DNA from: Shinella pollutisoli
GTDB taxonomy: Bacteria; Pseudomonadota; Alphaproteobacteria; Rhizobiales; Rhizobiaceae
Assembly: GCF_024609765.1 (NCBI RefSeq)
Contig: NZ_JANFDG010000012.1
Span: 62,001-126,000, forward strand
Direction: 5' to 3'
Length of the DNA: 64,000 nt
Each line of letters begins with the position of its first letter. Positions within the stretch are counted from its first letter, which is position 1. Below the pieces are notes generated by a model that searched no databases, was not told where the DNA came from, and was given only the letters and a program-made list of their open reading frames with translations. Below, piece by piece: positions 9,013-17,749 of this stretch. The translations under genes were made by a program, and so were the position numbers.

Positions 9013-9037
9013 GGAACCAAGGCCTGCCCGTCGCGTT
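9013..9037 (+). promoter_or_regulatory. EcfG-type general-stress promoter for the 9073-9951 operon
   Basis: Exact GGAAC (9013-9017), 16-base spacer, CGTT (9034-9037). The match is perfect to the consensus of the EcfG/RpoE2 sigma factor of alphaproteobacteria and lies 35 bases upstream of the GTG start. Confidence 0.75.
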
Positions 9038-9072
9038 TCAAGCAGGTACGTCACCAGCCGAGGGAGTCCGCC

Positions 9073-9285
9073 GTGCGCCAGAACCAGAAGAAGCAGAAGC
9101 CGCTTTCCCGCAAGACCGCCGCCGCATCGGAGCCCGGCACGAGAAACCGGCGCCGGCGCAACGCCTGGGAGTCGCGGGTGATCGTGCCGCAGCAGGTCGA
9201 CCTCCCGCTCACGGATTCGCGCCCGGAAGAGGTCGCCGTTCCGGCCGCGCCGAACGGGCGCAGCCTGATCGACGGCCGGCTTTGA
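9073..9285 (+). CDS. small basic hypothetical protein, 70 aa (GTG start)
   Basis: Begins at a GTG with AGGGAG six bases upstream. The N-terminal third is very basic (RQNQKKQKPLSRK, TRNRRRRN), followed by an acidic/hydrophobic tail. No family is recognised. It is first in an operon with the CBS protein (13 bp downstream) and DUF982, under an exact EcfG promoter. It could bind nucleic acid through the arginine/lysine stretch, which is inference from charge only. Confidence 0.65.
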   Translation: MRQNQKKQKPLSRKTAAASEPGTRNRRRRNAWESRVIVPQQVDLPLTDSRPEEVAVPAAPNGRSLIDGRL

Positions 9286-9298
9286 GGGGGCGACCGCC

Positions 9299-9688
9299 AT
9301 GCGCGTGAAGGACGTGATGTCGCCGCAGGTCATCACCATATCGCCGAACGACACGGCGCAGTCGGCCGGCCGGCTGATGCTCGACGCCGAGATCGGCGCC
9401 CTGCCGGTGGAGGTGCCGGGCACCGGCGCCATCGTCGGCATCGTCACGGACCGGGACATCGTCGTCTCGGTCGTCGCCCAGGGCCTCTCCGGCTCGACGG
9501 CGGTCGCCGAGTTCATGACCGTCGCCACCGAGACCTGCCACGAGGACGACGACACTGCCGCCGTCGCCGAGCGCATGCGCGCACTCGGCGTGCGCCGCCT
9601 CGTCGTCGTCGACGGCGAGCGCCGCACGGTCGGCATCGTCACCCTGTCCGACCTGCCCTCCGCCGACACGGAGGGCGGCCGGCCATGA
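9299..9688 (+). CDS. CBS domain protein, 129 aa
   Basis: Two tandem CBS motifs make one Bateman module. The first begins VKDVMSPQVITISPNDTAQ and includes VGIVTDRDIV; the second includes EFMTVATETCHEDD and VGIVTLSDL. Such stand-alone proteins bind adenine nucleotides and are often stress-induced in rhizobia. It lies within the EcfG-driven operon and overlaps the next gene by four bases. Confidence 0.9.
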   Translation: MRVKDVMSPQVITISPNDTAQSAGRLMLDAEIGALPVEVPGTGAIVGIVTDRDIVVSVVAQGLSGSTAVAEFMTVATETCHEDDDTAAVAERMRALGVRRLVVVDGERRTVGIVTLSDLPSADTEGGRP

Positions 9689-9951
9689 CGCCCTACCAGA
9701 CGGATCGGCTGTGGCACGACGCCGTGATCCTGGAGGGCGGGCGGCAGGTGCTGCGCGTCCAGAGCACGCGCGACGCCCTGCTCTGCCTGCGCAACCACTG
9801 GCCGCGCAAGGACGGCGGCGTGCGCAGGGAGGCGATCGACCTCTGCGAACGCGGGCTTGCCGGCGACGACGACCCGGCGCTCGCCCGCGAAGCCTTCATC
9901 GCCGCGGCGGAAGAGGCGGGCTTCCAGGTCAACCTCTGGCCGACCGCCTGA
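9685..9951 (+). CDS. DUF982 domain protein, 88 aa
   Basis: A member of the DUF982 family found almost only in Rhizobiales. The conserved core is WHDAVILEGG, then RDALLCLRNHWPRKDG, then AREAFIAAAEEAGF. The ATG overlaps the CBS stop (ATGA), so translation is coupled. A second DUF982 paralogue lies at 23244-23570. The function of the family is unknown. Confidence 0.85.
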   Translation: MTPYQTDRLWHDAVILEGGRQVLRVQSTRDALLCLRNHWPRKDGGVRREAIDLCERGLAGDDDPALAREAFIAAAEEAGFQVNLWPTA

Positions 9952-10042
9952 CGGGAACCCGCATCCATCGCGACCGCGGCCGGCTCCGACGCCCCCGGCC
10001 GCGGCTTTGATTCACCCGCGGCGTCACGAGAAAGGACAAGCC

Positions 10043-10603
10043 ATGCCTTCCATCAAAGAGGCCCGCATCCTCATCCTCGCCACCGACGGCTACGAGCGCT
10101 CCGAACTGCGCGTGCCGCTGGAGGAACTGAGGAAGCGCGGCGCGACCGTGAAGATCGCCTCGCCCGAAAAGCGCCCGATCAAGAGCTGGGACAAGAAGGA
10201 CTGGGGCGACACCGTCGACGTCGACCTCGCGGCAGCGGACGTCGCCTCCGGCGATTTCGACGCGCTGGTGCTGCCCGGCGGCCAGATCAATCCCGACCTC
10301 CTGCGCAGGGAGGAAAGCGCCATGCGCGTCGTGCGCGACTTCCTTTCCTCCGGCAAGGTGGTGGCGGCGATCTGCCATGCGCCCTGGCTGCTGGTCGAGG
10401 CGGATGCGCTGCGCGGACGCAAGGCGACCTCCTATGCCTCGATCCGCAAGGATGTCGAGAATGCCGGCGCCGAATGGCGCGACGAGAAGGTCGTGACCGA
10501 CAAGGGCATCATCACCTCGCGCTCGCCGGACGACCTCGACGCCTTCGTCGCCAAGATCGTCGAGGAGGTCGAGGAAGGCCGCCACGACCGCCGGGCGGCG
10601 TGA
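10043..10603 (+). CDS. type 1 glutamine amidotransferase domain protein, PfpI/DJ-1 family
   Basis: A 186-residue PfpI-like protein. A nucleophile elbow with cysteine is visible in AAICHAPWLLVEA near residue 112, and the preceding LPGGQINPD carries the acidic partner region. Related proteins act as general-stress proteins, glyoxalase III or deglycase-like enzymes, or proteases; the activity cannot be assigned. AAAGGA precedes the ATG at 10043. It lies downstream of the stress operon, but I find no complete EcfG promoter in front of it. Confidence 0.85.
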   Translation: MPSIKEARILILATDGYERSELRVPLEELRKRGATVKIASPEKRPIKSWDKKDWGDTVDVDLAAADVASGDFDALVLPGGQINPDLLRREESAMRVVRDFLSSGKVVAAICHAPWLLVEADALRGRKATSYASIRKDVENAGAEWRDEKVVTDKGIITSRSPDDLDAFVAKIVEEVEEGRHDRRAA

Positions 10604-10645
10604 AGCGCTTCGGCAGGGCAGCACTATTGCATATCATACCCCAAG

Positions 10646-10784
10646 CCCCTCATCCGGCCTGCCGGCCACCTTCTCCCCGCAAGCGGGGAGAAGGAAATAT
10701 GCCGCATCGTCTTCCTGAACCGCTGTCGTTTCGTGGGGCAAGCCCCCTCTCCCCGCTTGCGGGGAGAGGGTTAGGGTGAGGGGC
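10646..10784. repeat. RIME-like intergenic palindromic repeat, copy 2
   Basis: About 139 bp between the convergent pfpI-like and glgX genes. It starts CCCCTCATCCGGCCTGCCGG and ends GGGTGAGGGGC. Each half carries a perfect stem of CTCCCCGC/GCGGGGAG type, giving two hairpins. It is the clearer of the two copies and close to the published RIME1 layout of rhizobia. It may also act as a transcription barrier between the converging genes. Confidence 0.85.
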
Positions 10785-10821
10785 AAACCTGCATGTGCGA
10801 CAGTCGGACGGATATCCCGCC

Positions 10822-12906
10822 TCACCTCGCCGGGACGAAGACCGCGACGCTTGCGGCATAGACCATCGCCGGATCCTCCGCCGGATGCTCCGCGAAGGCA
10901 TCCTCTTCCGCGCCTGTGTCGAGCACCCGCGTCCATCCGGAAACACCGTCCACGTGCGGGAGCTGCACCTCGCAGTCGCCGCCGGCGTTGAAGACGAGGA
11001 AGAGCCGGTCGAGCCCTTCGCCGTTCGCCGGCCGGCAGAGGAAGACGCCGAGCACGCGCAGCTCGGGATCGTTCCAGGCGTCCTCGTCCATCGGCGCCCC
11101 GTCGGCGCGGTACCAGGCGATGTCGACATTGCCGTCCTCGTCCGCCTCGCCTGTCAGGAACCGCTCCTGCCGCAGCACCGGATGCGCCTTGCGGAAGGCC
11201 ACGGCCTTCCGGCAGAAGGCGAGGAACGGATCGTCGAGGCCGCTCCAGTCTATCCAGCCGATCTCGTTGTCCTGACAGTAGGCGTTGTTGTTGCCGCCCT
11301 GGCCGTTGCCGAGCTCGTCGCCGCCCAGCATCATCGGCACGCCCTGGCTGAGCAGCAGCGTCGCCATCATGTTGCGCCGGCGCCGGTCGCGCGCGGCGCG
11401 GATGCCCTCGTCCCCGGTCTGGCCTTCGGCGCCCATATTGTCGGAATGGTTGTCGGAATGGCCGTCGCGGTTCTCCTCGCCGTTCGCCTCGTTGTGCTTG
11501 TCGTCGTAGGAGACCGTGTCCATCAGCGTGAAGCCGTCATGGGCGCTGAGCAGGTTGACGGAGGAGGTAGCGCCGCGGTCGGAATGGTGGAACTGCCGGG
11601 CGGAGCCGGACACCCTCTCGGCAAGTCCGGCCACCAGCCCGCCGTCGCCCTTCCAGAAGCGGCGCACGTCGTCGCGGTACTTGTCGTTCCATTCGCGGAA
11701 CGGATAGGGGAAGCCGCCGACCTGGTAGCCGCCGTCGCCGACGTCCCACGGCTCGGCGATCAGCTTCACGCCGGAGAGGATCGGGTCCTGCCGGATCGCG
11801 TTGAAGAAGGTGCCGTCGCGGTCGAACTCGATGTGGCGGGTGCGCCCCAGCGTGCTGGCGAGGTCGAAGCGGAAGCCGTCGACATGCATGACGCCGACCC
11901 AGTAGCGCAGGCTGTCGAGCACCATGCGCAGCACCATCGGATGGGCGACGTTGAGCGTGTTACCGGTGCCGGTCGTGTCGTAGGTGTGGCGCGGGTCGTC
12001 GGGCGAGAGACGGTAGTAGCTGAGATTGTCGAGGCCGCGGAAGGAGAGCGTCGGGCCGCGCTCCGAGCCCTCGGCGGTGTGGTTGTAGACGACGTCCATG
12101 ATCACCTCGATGCCGGCGGCATGGAAGCGCTTGACCATCGTCTTGAACTCGGTGATCCGGCTTGCCGACAGGAAGCGCGGCTGCGGCGCGAAGAAGCCGA
12201 GCGTCTGGTAGCCCCAATAGTTGCGCAGCCCCTTTTCGACGAGATAGCGGTCGTCGGGAAAATACTGGATCGGCAGGAGCTCGACGGCGGAGATGCCGAG
12301 CGAGACGAGGTGCTCGACGATCGGGTCGCTCGCCATGCCGAGGAAGGTGCCGCGCAGCTCCTCCGGCACGCCGGGATGGGTCATCGTCATGCCGCGCACA
12401 TGCGTCTCGTAGATGATCGTCTCCGTCCAGGGCCGGCGGATGGCGGCGTCGCCCGCCCAGTCGAAGTCCGGATCCTGCACGACGCCCTTGACCATGAACG
12501 GCGCGCTGTCGCGCTCGTCGAAGGACAGGTCCTCCTCGGCGTCGCCGATCCTGTAGCCGTAGAGCGCGTCGTCCCAGGCAAGCTCGCCCACCACCTGCTT
12601 GGCATAGGGGTCGAGCAGCAGCTTGTTCGGGTTGAAGCGGTGGCCGTTGCCCGGATCGTAGGGCCCGTGCGCGCGGTAGCCGTAGACCGTGCCCGGCTTC
12701 AGCCCCGCGATATAGCCCGACCAGATGTCGCCCTCGCGCTTCGGCAGCGGCAGCCGCGCCGTCTCCTCGCGGCCGTCCGCGCTGAACAGGCAGAGGTCCA
12801 CCTGTTCGGCATGGGCCGAGAAGACCGCGAAATGCGTGCCCTCGCCTGTGAACTCGGCACCAAGCTCCGGCTTGATGAAATCGAGTTCGGAAAAGGAATA
12901 GCTCAT
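10822..12906 (-). CDS. glgX: glycogen debranching enzyme GlgX
   Basis: A 694-residue isoamylase-type enzyme that hydrolyses alpha-1,6 branches of glycogen limit dextrin. An N-terminal CBM48-like domain (about residues 10-110) precedes the GH13 barrel. Barrel motifs are visible: VVYNHTAEG, the nucleophile Asp in DGFRFDLAS, the acid Glu in IAEPWD, and SAHDGF. The ATG at 12906 gives the usual MSYSFSELDF-like N terminus. No other glg genes are adjacent. An exact EcfG promoter at 12948-12972 suggests stress-linked glycogen or trehalose metabolism. Confidence 0.93.
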   Translation of the reverse strand: MSYSFSELDFIKPELGAEFTGEGTHFAVFSAHAEQVDLCLFSADGREETARLPLPKREGDIWSGYIAGLKPGTVYGYRAHGPYDPGNGHRFNPNKLLLDPYAKQVVGELAWDDALYGYRIGDAEEDLSFDERDSAPFMVKGVVQDPDFDWAGDAAIRRPWTETIIYETHVRGMTMTHPGVPEELRGTFLGMASDPIVEHLVSLGISAVELLPIQYFPDDRYLVEKGLRNYWGYQTLGFFAPQPRFLSASRITEFKTMVKRFHAAGIEVIMDVVYNHTAEGSERGPTLSFRGLDNLSYYRLSPDDPRHTYDTTGTGNTLNVAHPMVLRMVLDSLRYWVGVMHVDGFRFDLASTLGRTRHIEFDRDGTFFNAIRQDPILSGVKLIAEPWDVGDGGYQVGGFPYPFREWNDKYRDDVRRFWKGDGGLVAGLAERVSGSARQFHHSDRGATSSVNLLSAHDGFTLMDTVSYDDKHNEANGEENRDGHSDNHSDNMGAEGQTGDEGIRAARDRRRRNMMATLLLSQGVPMMLGGDELGNGQGGNNNAYCQDNEIGWIDWSGLDDPFLAFCRKAVAFRKAHPVLRQERFLTGEADEDGNVDIAWYRADGAPMDEDAWNDPELRVLGVFLCRPANGEGLDRLFLVFNAGGDCEVQLPHVDGVSGWTRVLDTGAEEDAFAEHPAEDPAMVYAASVAVFVPAR

Positions 12907-12947
12907 GAATGTGCCCCCATGATTGTCCGGTGCCCTCCCCGCCACGC

Positions 12948-12972
12948 AACGCGTCGGGCGGCGGAAAGTTCC
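12948..12972 (-). promoter_or_regulatory. EcfG-type general-stress promoter for glgX
   Basis: Minus strand GGAAC (12972-12968), 16 bases, CGTT (12951-12948). It is an exact consensus match 42 bases upstream of the glgX ATG. Confidence 0.7.
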
Positions 12973-12987
12973 GGCGGGGGAGGTTTT

Positions 12988-15900
12988 TCAGGCGAGCGCC
13001 TTTTCCAGCGCCACGGCGACGGCCTCGGTGTCGTAGGGCTTCTGGAGCAGCACGGGCGGGCGTTCGCCCGGCACCGGCGGCAGCGTGTTGTGGCCGGTCG
13101 CGAAGACGACGCCGATCGCCGCGTCGAGCGCCCTGGCCTCGGCCGCAAGCTCGCTGCCCGACATCTTCGGCAGGCCGATGTCGGTGAGCAGCACGTCGAA
13201 GCGCTCACCCTTCAATATCTCCAGCGCCTCCTCCGCCGTACCCGCCTCGACGACGGCATGGCCGAGCTCCTGCAGGAGATCGGCCGCGTTGAGCCGGATC
13301 AGGAAGTCGTCCTCGACGAGCAGCACCTTCAGCTCCCGCCGCGCCGGCTCCTCGGGCGGCGGCGGGGCCGCCTTGCGGCGTGCGTTCAGCGTCGCGCGCA
13401 CCTTGCGCGCCAGCGCCTCGCGGCTGTAGGGCTTGGAGAGGAGCTCGACGCCGGCGTCGAGCCGGCCGTCGTGCACGATCGAGTTCTCCGTGTAGCCCGA
13501 GGTGAAGAGGACGGCGATGTCGGGCAGGCGCTCGCGCGCCTTGCGGGCGAGGTCGGCGCTGCGCAGGGGCCCCGGCATCACCACGTCCGTGAAGAGCAGG
13601 TCGACGGAAACGCCGCTCTCGATCACCGTCAGCGCGCCGGCCGCGTCCCGCGCCTTCAGCACGGAATAGCCGAGGTCGCCCAGCATCTCCACGACGGTCG
13701 AGCGCACCTCGTCGTCATCCTCGGCCACGAGGATGGTCTCCGTGCCGCCGGTGACGGGGCCGAAATCGGTCTCGGCCAGCCGGTCCTCCTCCTCCACGGA
13801 GCGGGGGAGATAGATGCGCACCGTCGTGCCCTCGCCCGGCTCGCTGTAGATCTTGATGTGGCCGCCGGACTGCTTGACGAAGCCGTAGACCATGGAGAGG
13901 CCGAGCCCGCTGCCCTTGCCGACCGGCTTGGTCGAGAAGAAGGGATCGAAGGCGCGCGCCATCACCTCGGGCGTCATGCCCTCGCCGGTGTCGGTCACCG
14001 CCAGCACGACGTACTGGCCCGGGCCGACGCCCGGATGGCGGTGGGCATAGATGTCGTCGATATAGGCGTTGCTCGCCTCGATGGTGAGCTTGCCGACGCC
14101 GTTCATCGCGTCGCGCGCGTTGATGGCGAGGTTCAGCAGGGCGTTCTCGATGCGCGAGGGATCGACGAAGGTGTTCCACAGCCCGCCGGAGCAGATCGTC
14201 TCGATCTCGACCGACTCGCCGATCGTGCGCCGCAGCAGGTCCTCCAGGTTGACGATGAAGCGGCCGATGTTGATGACCCTCGGCTCCAGCGCCTGGCGGC
14301 GGCCGAAGGCGAGGAGCTGGTTGGCGAGCTTGGAGCCGCGGCTGACGCCGGCGAGCGCATTGGCGATGCGCGTCTCCGCCCGGAGATTGCCGGCGACGTC
14401 CTTGCCGAGGAGCTGGAGGTTGCCGGAGATCACCTGCAGCAGGTTGTTGAAGTCGTGGGCGACGCCGCCGGTGAGCTGGCCGATCGCCTCCATCTTCTGC
14501 GCCTGGCGGAGCTGCTCCTCCGCCACCGCCAGCGCCTTCGCCTGCTCGCGCTCGGCGGTGAGGTCGCGGCCGTAGGCGAAGGTGAGCTCGTCCTCGGAGA
14601 AGACGCGCCAGGAGATCCAGCGCGGCGAGCCGTCGGCGTGGCGGAAGCGCACCTCCCGGTCCGCCGTCGTCCCCTGCCAGCCGGCGGCGAAGGCCGCCTC
14701 GTCCTCCGGCCAGACGAAGGCGGAAAGGCGCCGGCCGACGCTGTCGCGCGCGGCGAAGCCGAGGACCGCCGACCAGGCCGGGTTGACCGAGCGGATCGCG
14801 CCATCCCCGCCGGTCACGACGAGGAGATCGCGGGCGTTGCGCCACAGGCGGTTGACCTCCGCCGTGCGCTCGCCGACCTGGCGCTCGAGCGAGTTGGCGA
14901 GCTGTTCGAGCTTCTGCTCGGCGCGCCGGCGCTCGACGGCGATGCGGGTGCGGGCCGCCACGTCGCGCACGAAGGCGAGCTCGCTCGCCGACCATTCGCG
15001 CGCCGTCTCGTGGTTGAGATAGAGCAGCGCCACCAGGCCGGAGGGCTCGGTGACGGGCATGTTGATGAAGGCGGCCGCCTTGATCGCCTTCAGCGCATCG
15101 GCGGTCGCGGCGGTGCGCGGGTCCTTCTCCGCATCGGCGACCACGACCGTCTCGCCGCGCTTCAGGTCGTCGATATAGTTGCCGTAGTCGCGGAAGTTCA
15201 GCACGCCGGCGAGCGTCGTCACGCCCGGCGCGTTCCAGTCGCGCTCGATGGTGATCATCTCGGCGGCGATGTCGATCGTGCCGTAGCCGGCGCGGCTGAC
15301 ATTGTGCACCCTGGCGAGCGTCTCGGCGGCGGCAAACGCGATGTCGGCGGGGTCGGTCAGCTCGCTGAAGCGGTCGGTGAGCTCGATCAGCGCGTTGCGC
15401 CGGCTCTCCTCGGCGCGCACCTCCGTCACGTCGACGTTGACGCCGATCATGCCGAGGAACTCGCCGTTGCCGCCGAAGCGCGGCTGGGCCTGGGTGTGCA
15501 GCAGCCGGTAGCAGCCCTCCTTGCGGCGGTAGCGCGCCTCGACGGAAAACGGCACGTGGCGGGCCATCGCGTCGGCGAGCACCGCCGCGGTCGCTGCCCG
15601 GTCGTCGGGGTGGATCGTCTCGCCCCAGTCGAAGGTGTCGAGCTGCTCCGGCTCGACGCCCCAGAACGCCCGCTTGGCGGCGTTGAGATAGACGCAGCGC
15701 CCGGCCTCGTCGCCCATCCACAGCATGACGGGCGCCCTGTCGGCCACCAGCCGGAAACGCGTCTCGCTCTCGCGCAGCGCGTCCTCGGCGAGCCGCTGCT
15801 CGGTCACGTCGTGGCCCTGGACGAAGACGCCCGTCACCCGGCCGTCCTCGCCGAAGACCGGCTGGTAGATGAAGTCGAGGTAGCGCTCGTCGGGGGCCGC

Positions 15901-16686
15901 GCCGTGGCGCCGGCGCAGGAACACCCGCACGCCGCGGCCGACATAGGGCCGGCGCGTGGCGTGGACGCGGTCGAGGAGATCGACGAAGCCCTGCTCGACG
16001 ATCTCCGGCAGCGCCTCGCGCAGCGGCTTGCCGACGATGTCGCGGTGGTCGACGAGCTGGAGATAGGCGTTGTTGGCCGTCTCGATGACGTGGTCGGGGC
16101 CGGTGAGCGTCGCCACGAAGCCCGGCGCCTGCTCGAACATCTGCCGGAGCCGCTCGCCCTCCGTCTTAAGCCGCTCCTCGGCCTTCACCTTGCCCGTGGT
16201 CTCGACGACGATGGCGATGACGCCGGCGGGCCTGCCGTCCTCGCCGAGCACCGGCGAATAGTCGAGGTTCATCCACACCTGCTCCGGCTCGCCCCGGTTG
16301 CGGTAGAGGGTGAGCGGCTGGTCGCGATAGGCGAGCGTGCCGCCGGCAAGGCCCACCTTCATCACGTTGTCGTTGAAGTCCGCGACCTCGGGCCAGCCCT
16401 CGCGCACCTTGCTGCCGAAGAGGGCGGGATGCCGGCCGCCGGCGAAGTCGGAATAGGCATCGTTGTAGATCATGATGCCGTCCGTCCCCCACAGGACGAC
16501 CATCGGCACGGGGGAGCGCAGCATCAGGCTGCAGGTGCCCTTGAGGCTCTGCGGCCATCCGTCGACGGGCCCGAGCGGCGTTCCCGACCAGTCGAAGGCC
16601 GCAATCAGGCGCGCCGCCTCGCCGCCGCCGCTGAGAAACGGATATCGCCCGTCCACGCCGCCGTTGTCCTGCTGCTGCACCGCCAC
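12988..16686 (-). CDS. hybrid PAS/GAF sensor histidine kinase with two receiver domains
   Basis: About 1232 residues. In order: three PAS-like domains (about 40-160, 170-300, 305-425), a GAF domain (430-580), a fourth PAS (610-715), HisKA with the phospho-acceptor His in GGVAHDFNN near residue 743, an ATPase domain with DTGEGM and GSGLGLSM, then two receivers (about 982-1100, Asp in FTDVVMPG; about 1117-1230, Asp in LTDIGLPK). No transmembrane segment is apparent, so it is probably cytosolic. GTG at 16686 or 16680 is the likely start (GGGGGAAGG upstream); there is no early ATG. The input signal and output partner are unknown. It is convergent with no gene and divergent from DUF892. Confidence 0.85.
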   Translation of the reverse strand: MAVQQQDNGGVDGRYPFLSGGGEAARLIAAFDWSGTPLGPVDGWPQSLKGTCSLMLRSPVPMVVLWGTDGIMIYNDAYSDFAGGRHPALFGSKVREGWPEVADFNDNVMKVGLAGGTLAYRDQPLTLYRNRGEPEQVWMNLDYSPVLGEDGRPAGVIAIVVETTGKVKAEERLKTEGERLRQMFEQAPGFVATLTGPDHVIETANNAYLQLVDHRDIVGKPLREALPEIVEQGFVDLLDRVHATRRPYVGRGVRVFLRRRHGAAPDERYLDFIYQPVFGEDGRVTGVFVQGHDVTEQRLAEDALRESETRFRLVADRAPVMLWMGDEAGRCVYLNAAKRAFWGVEPEQLDTFDWGETIHPDDRAATAAVLADAMARHVPFSVEARYRRKEGCYRLLHTQAQPRFGGNGEFLGMIGVNVDVTEVRAEESRRNALIELTDRFSELTDPADIAFAAAETLARVHNVSRAGYGTIDIAAEMITIERDWNAPGVTTLAGVLNFRDYGNYIDDLKRGETVVVADAEKDPRTAATADALKAIKAAAFINMPVTEPSGLVALLYLNHETAREWSASELAFVRDVAARTRIAVERRRAEQKLEQLANSLERQVGERTAEVNRLWRNARDLLVVTGGDGAIRSVNPAWSAVLGFAARDSVGRRLSAFVWPEDEAAFAAGWQGTTADREVRFRHADGSPRWISWRVFSEDELTFAYGRDLTAEREQAKALAVAEEQLRQAQKMEAIGQLTGGVAHDFNNLLQVISGNLQLLGKDVAGNLRAETRIANALAGVSRGSKLANQLLAFGRRQALEPRVINIGRFIVNLEDLLRRTIGESVEIETICSGGLWNTFVDPSRIENALLNLAINARDAMNGVGKLTIEASNAYIDDIYAHRHPGVGPGQYVVLAVTDTGEGMTPEVMARAFDPFFSTKPVGKGSGLGLSMVYGFVKQSGGHIKIYSEPGEGTTVRIYLPRSVEEEDRLAETDFGPVTGGTETILVAEDDDEVRSTVVEMLGDLGYSVLKARDAAGALTVIESGVSVDLLFTDVVMPGPLRSADLARKARERLPDIAVLFTSGYTENSIVHDGRLDAGVELLSKPYSREALARKVRATLNARRKAAPPPPEEPARRELKVLLVEDDFLIRLNAADLLQELGHAVVEAGTAEEALEILKGERFDVLLTDIGLPKMSGSELAAEARALDAAIGVVFATGHNTLPPVPGERPPVLLQKPYDTEAVAVALEKALA

Positions 16687-16829
16687 GTCCTTCCCCCGCT
16701 TGCCGGCATTTCGGCAGACCTCGTCGTTCCGCGCAAGGTCGCGAGGCTCAAATAGGGCGCAGGCCGCCGAGATCAAAGGGGGCGGAAGGCCGCGCCGGCC
16801 GGTTTTCCGACAAATTCCGGCGCCGCGCC

Positions 16830-16854
16830 GGAACATAGCGCCGCGGCGGGTGTT
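16830..16854 (+). promoter_or_regulatory. EcfG-like promoter for the DUF892 gene
   Basis: GGAAC at 16830-16834, 16 bases, then TGTT. One base differs from CGTT. It lies 49 bases upstream of the ATG at 16903. Confidence 0.5.
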
Positions 16855-16902
16855 TCCGCTCCTGTCCGGCGCGCGGCCGGACGCAGGAAGGAGTAGAAGG
16901 AC

Positions 16903-17403
16903 ATGACCGAGAAAACCCTCAACGACCTGTTCTACGATACGCTGAAGGACATCTACTATGCCGAGCGGCAGATCCTGAAAGCGCTGCCGAAGATGGCCCG
17001 CGGCGCCCAGTCGCCGGAGCTGAAGAAGGCTTTCGAGAAGCACAGGGACGAAACGGAAGGACACGTCGAGCGCCTGCAGCAGGTGTTCGAGCTGATCGGC
17101 AAGCGCGCGCAGGGCAAGACCTGCGAGGCGATCCAGGGCATTCTCGCCGAGGGCGAGGAGATCATGGAGGAATTCAAGGGCACCAAGGCGCTCGACGCGG
17201 GCCTGATCTCCTCGGCGCAGGCCGTCGAGCACTACGAGATCACCCGCTACGGCACGCTCAAGGCCTGGGCGGAACAGCTCGGCCATCGCGAGGCGGTGAA
17301 GCTCCTCGACCAGACCCTCCAGGAGGAATCGAAGACCGACGAATCCCTCACCACGCTCGCCGAGAGCGCCGTCAACGCCGCCGCCCAGAAGAAGGCGGCC
17401 TGA
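16903..17403 (+). CDS. DUF892 ferritin-like domain protein (YciE/YciF type)
   Basis: A 166-residue four-helix protein. The start TLNDLFYDTLKDIYYAERQILKAL and repeated Glu/His positions (EKHRDETEGHVERL, AVEHYEITRYG) are the DUF892 signature, with carboxylates and histidines that could hold a di-iron site. Family members are stress-induced. AAGGAG lies upstream. A perfect 30-base palindromic terminator follows the stop codon. Confidence 0.9.
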   Translation: MTEKTLNDLFYDTLKDIYYAERQILKALPKMARGAQSPELKKAFEKHRDETEGHVERLQQVFELIGKRAQGKTCEAIQGILAEGEEIMEEFKGTKALDAGLISSAQAVEHYEITRYGTLKAWAEQLGHREAVKLLDQTLQEESKTDESLTTLAESAVNAAAQKKAA

Positions 17404-17420
17404 CGCCGCCCATCGCGGCA

Positions 17421-17452
17421 AAAGGGCGGCGTCCGCGGACGCCGCCCTTTTT
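17421..17452 (+). terminator. Rho-independent terminator after DUF892
   Basis: A perfect 30-base inverted repeat, AAAGGGCGGCGTCC-GC-GGACGCCGCCCTTT, followed by T residues on the plus strand. The A run at the other end lets it also serve the convergent 17472 gene. Confidence 0.85.
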
Positions 17453-17471
17453 CCGTCTCGAAAGGCGCGCC

Positions 17472-17690
17472 TCAGCGCAGCCAGATCGCAAGTTCGACGG
17501 GCTCGCGGGCATGGCCGCGCGCGCCGTTCAGGCCGAGCTTCTCCCAGGCGAATTTCTGCGCCGCCGCCTGCGCCGCCTCCTTGTTCGGATACACGTCCGG
17601 CAGGACGTATTCGCGCCCGTCCTCGAGCGACAGCAGCGCCCGGCAGCTCAGGAAATCGAAATGCAGCTGGATATGCGATTGGCTTCCCAT
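17472..17690 (-). CDS. small hypothetical protein, 72 aa
   Basis: No family recognised. The middle (EDGREYVLPDVYPNKEAAQAAAQKFAWEKL, read in two parts) looks like a small alpha/beta protein. GGAGG precedes the ATG. It has its own exact EcfG promoter at 17717-17741, so it is likely a stress-induced small protein. Confidence 0.65.
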   Translation of the reverse strand: MGSQSHIQLHFDFLSCRALLSLEDGREYVLPDVYPNKEAAQAAAQKFAWEKLGLNGARGHAREPVELAIWLR

Positions 17691-17716
17691 GACGTCCTCC
17701 GTTCACACCTCCGTAT

Positions 17717-17741
17717 AACGGTGGTGACGCCGGTTTGTTCC
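17717..17741 (-). promoter_or_regulatory. EcfG-type general-stress promoter for the 72-aa protein gene
   Basis: Minus strand GGAAC (17741-17737), 16 bases, CGTT (17720-17717). Exact consensus, 27 bases upstream of the start. Confidence 0.7.
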
Positions 17742-17749
17742 CGCGCCGC

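Noticed and set aside
9954-9980. GGAAC before the PfpI-like gene as an EcfG promoter
   Set aside because: No CGTT or TT occurs at the required 16-19 base spacing.
10795-16755. A plus-strand open frame of almost 2000 codons
   Set aside because: It runs antisense to glgX and the hybrid kinase, both of which have clear catalytic motifs. Long antisense frames are expected at this GC content, and its residues (Arg/Ala/Val/His-rich) match no family.
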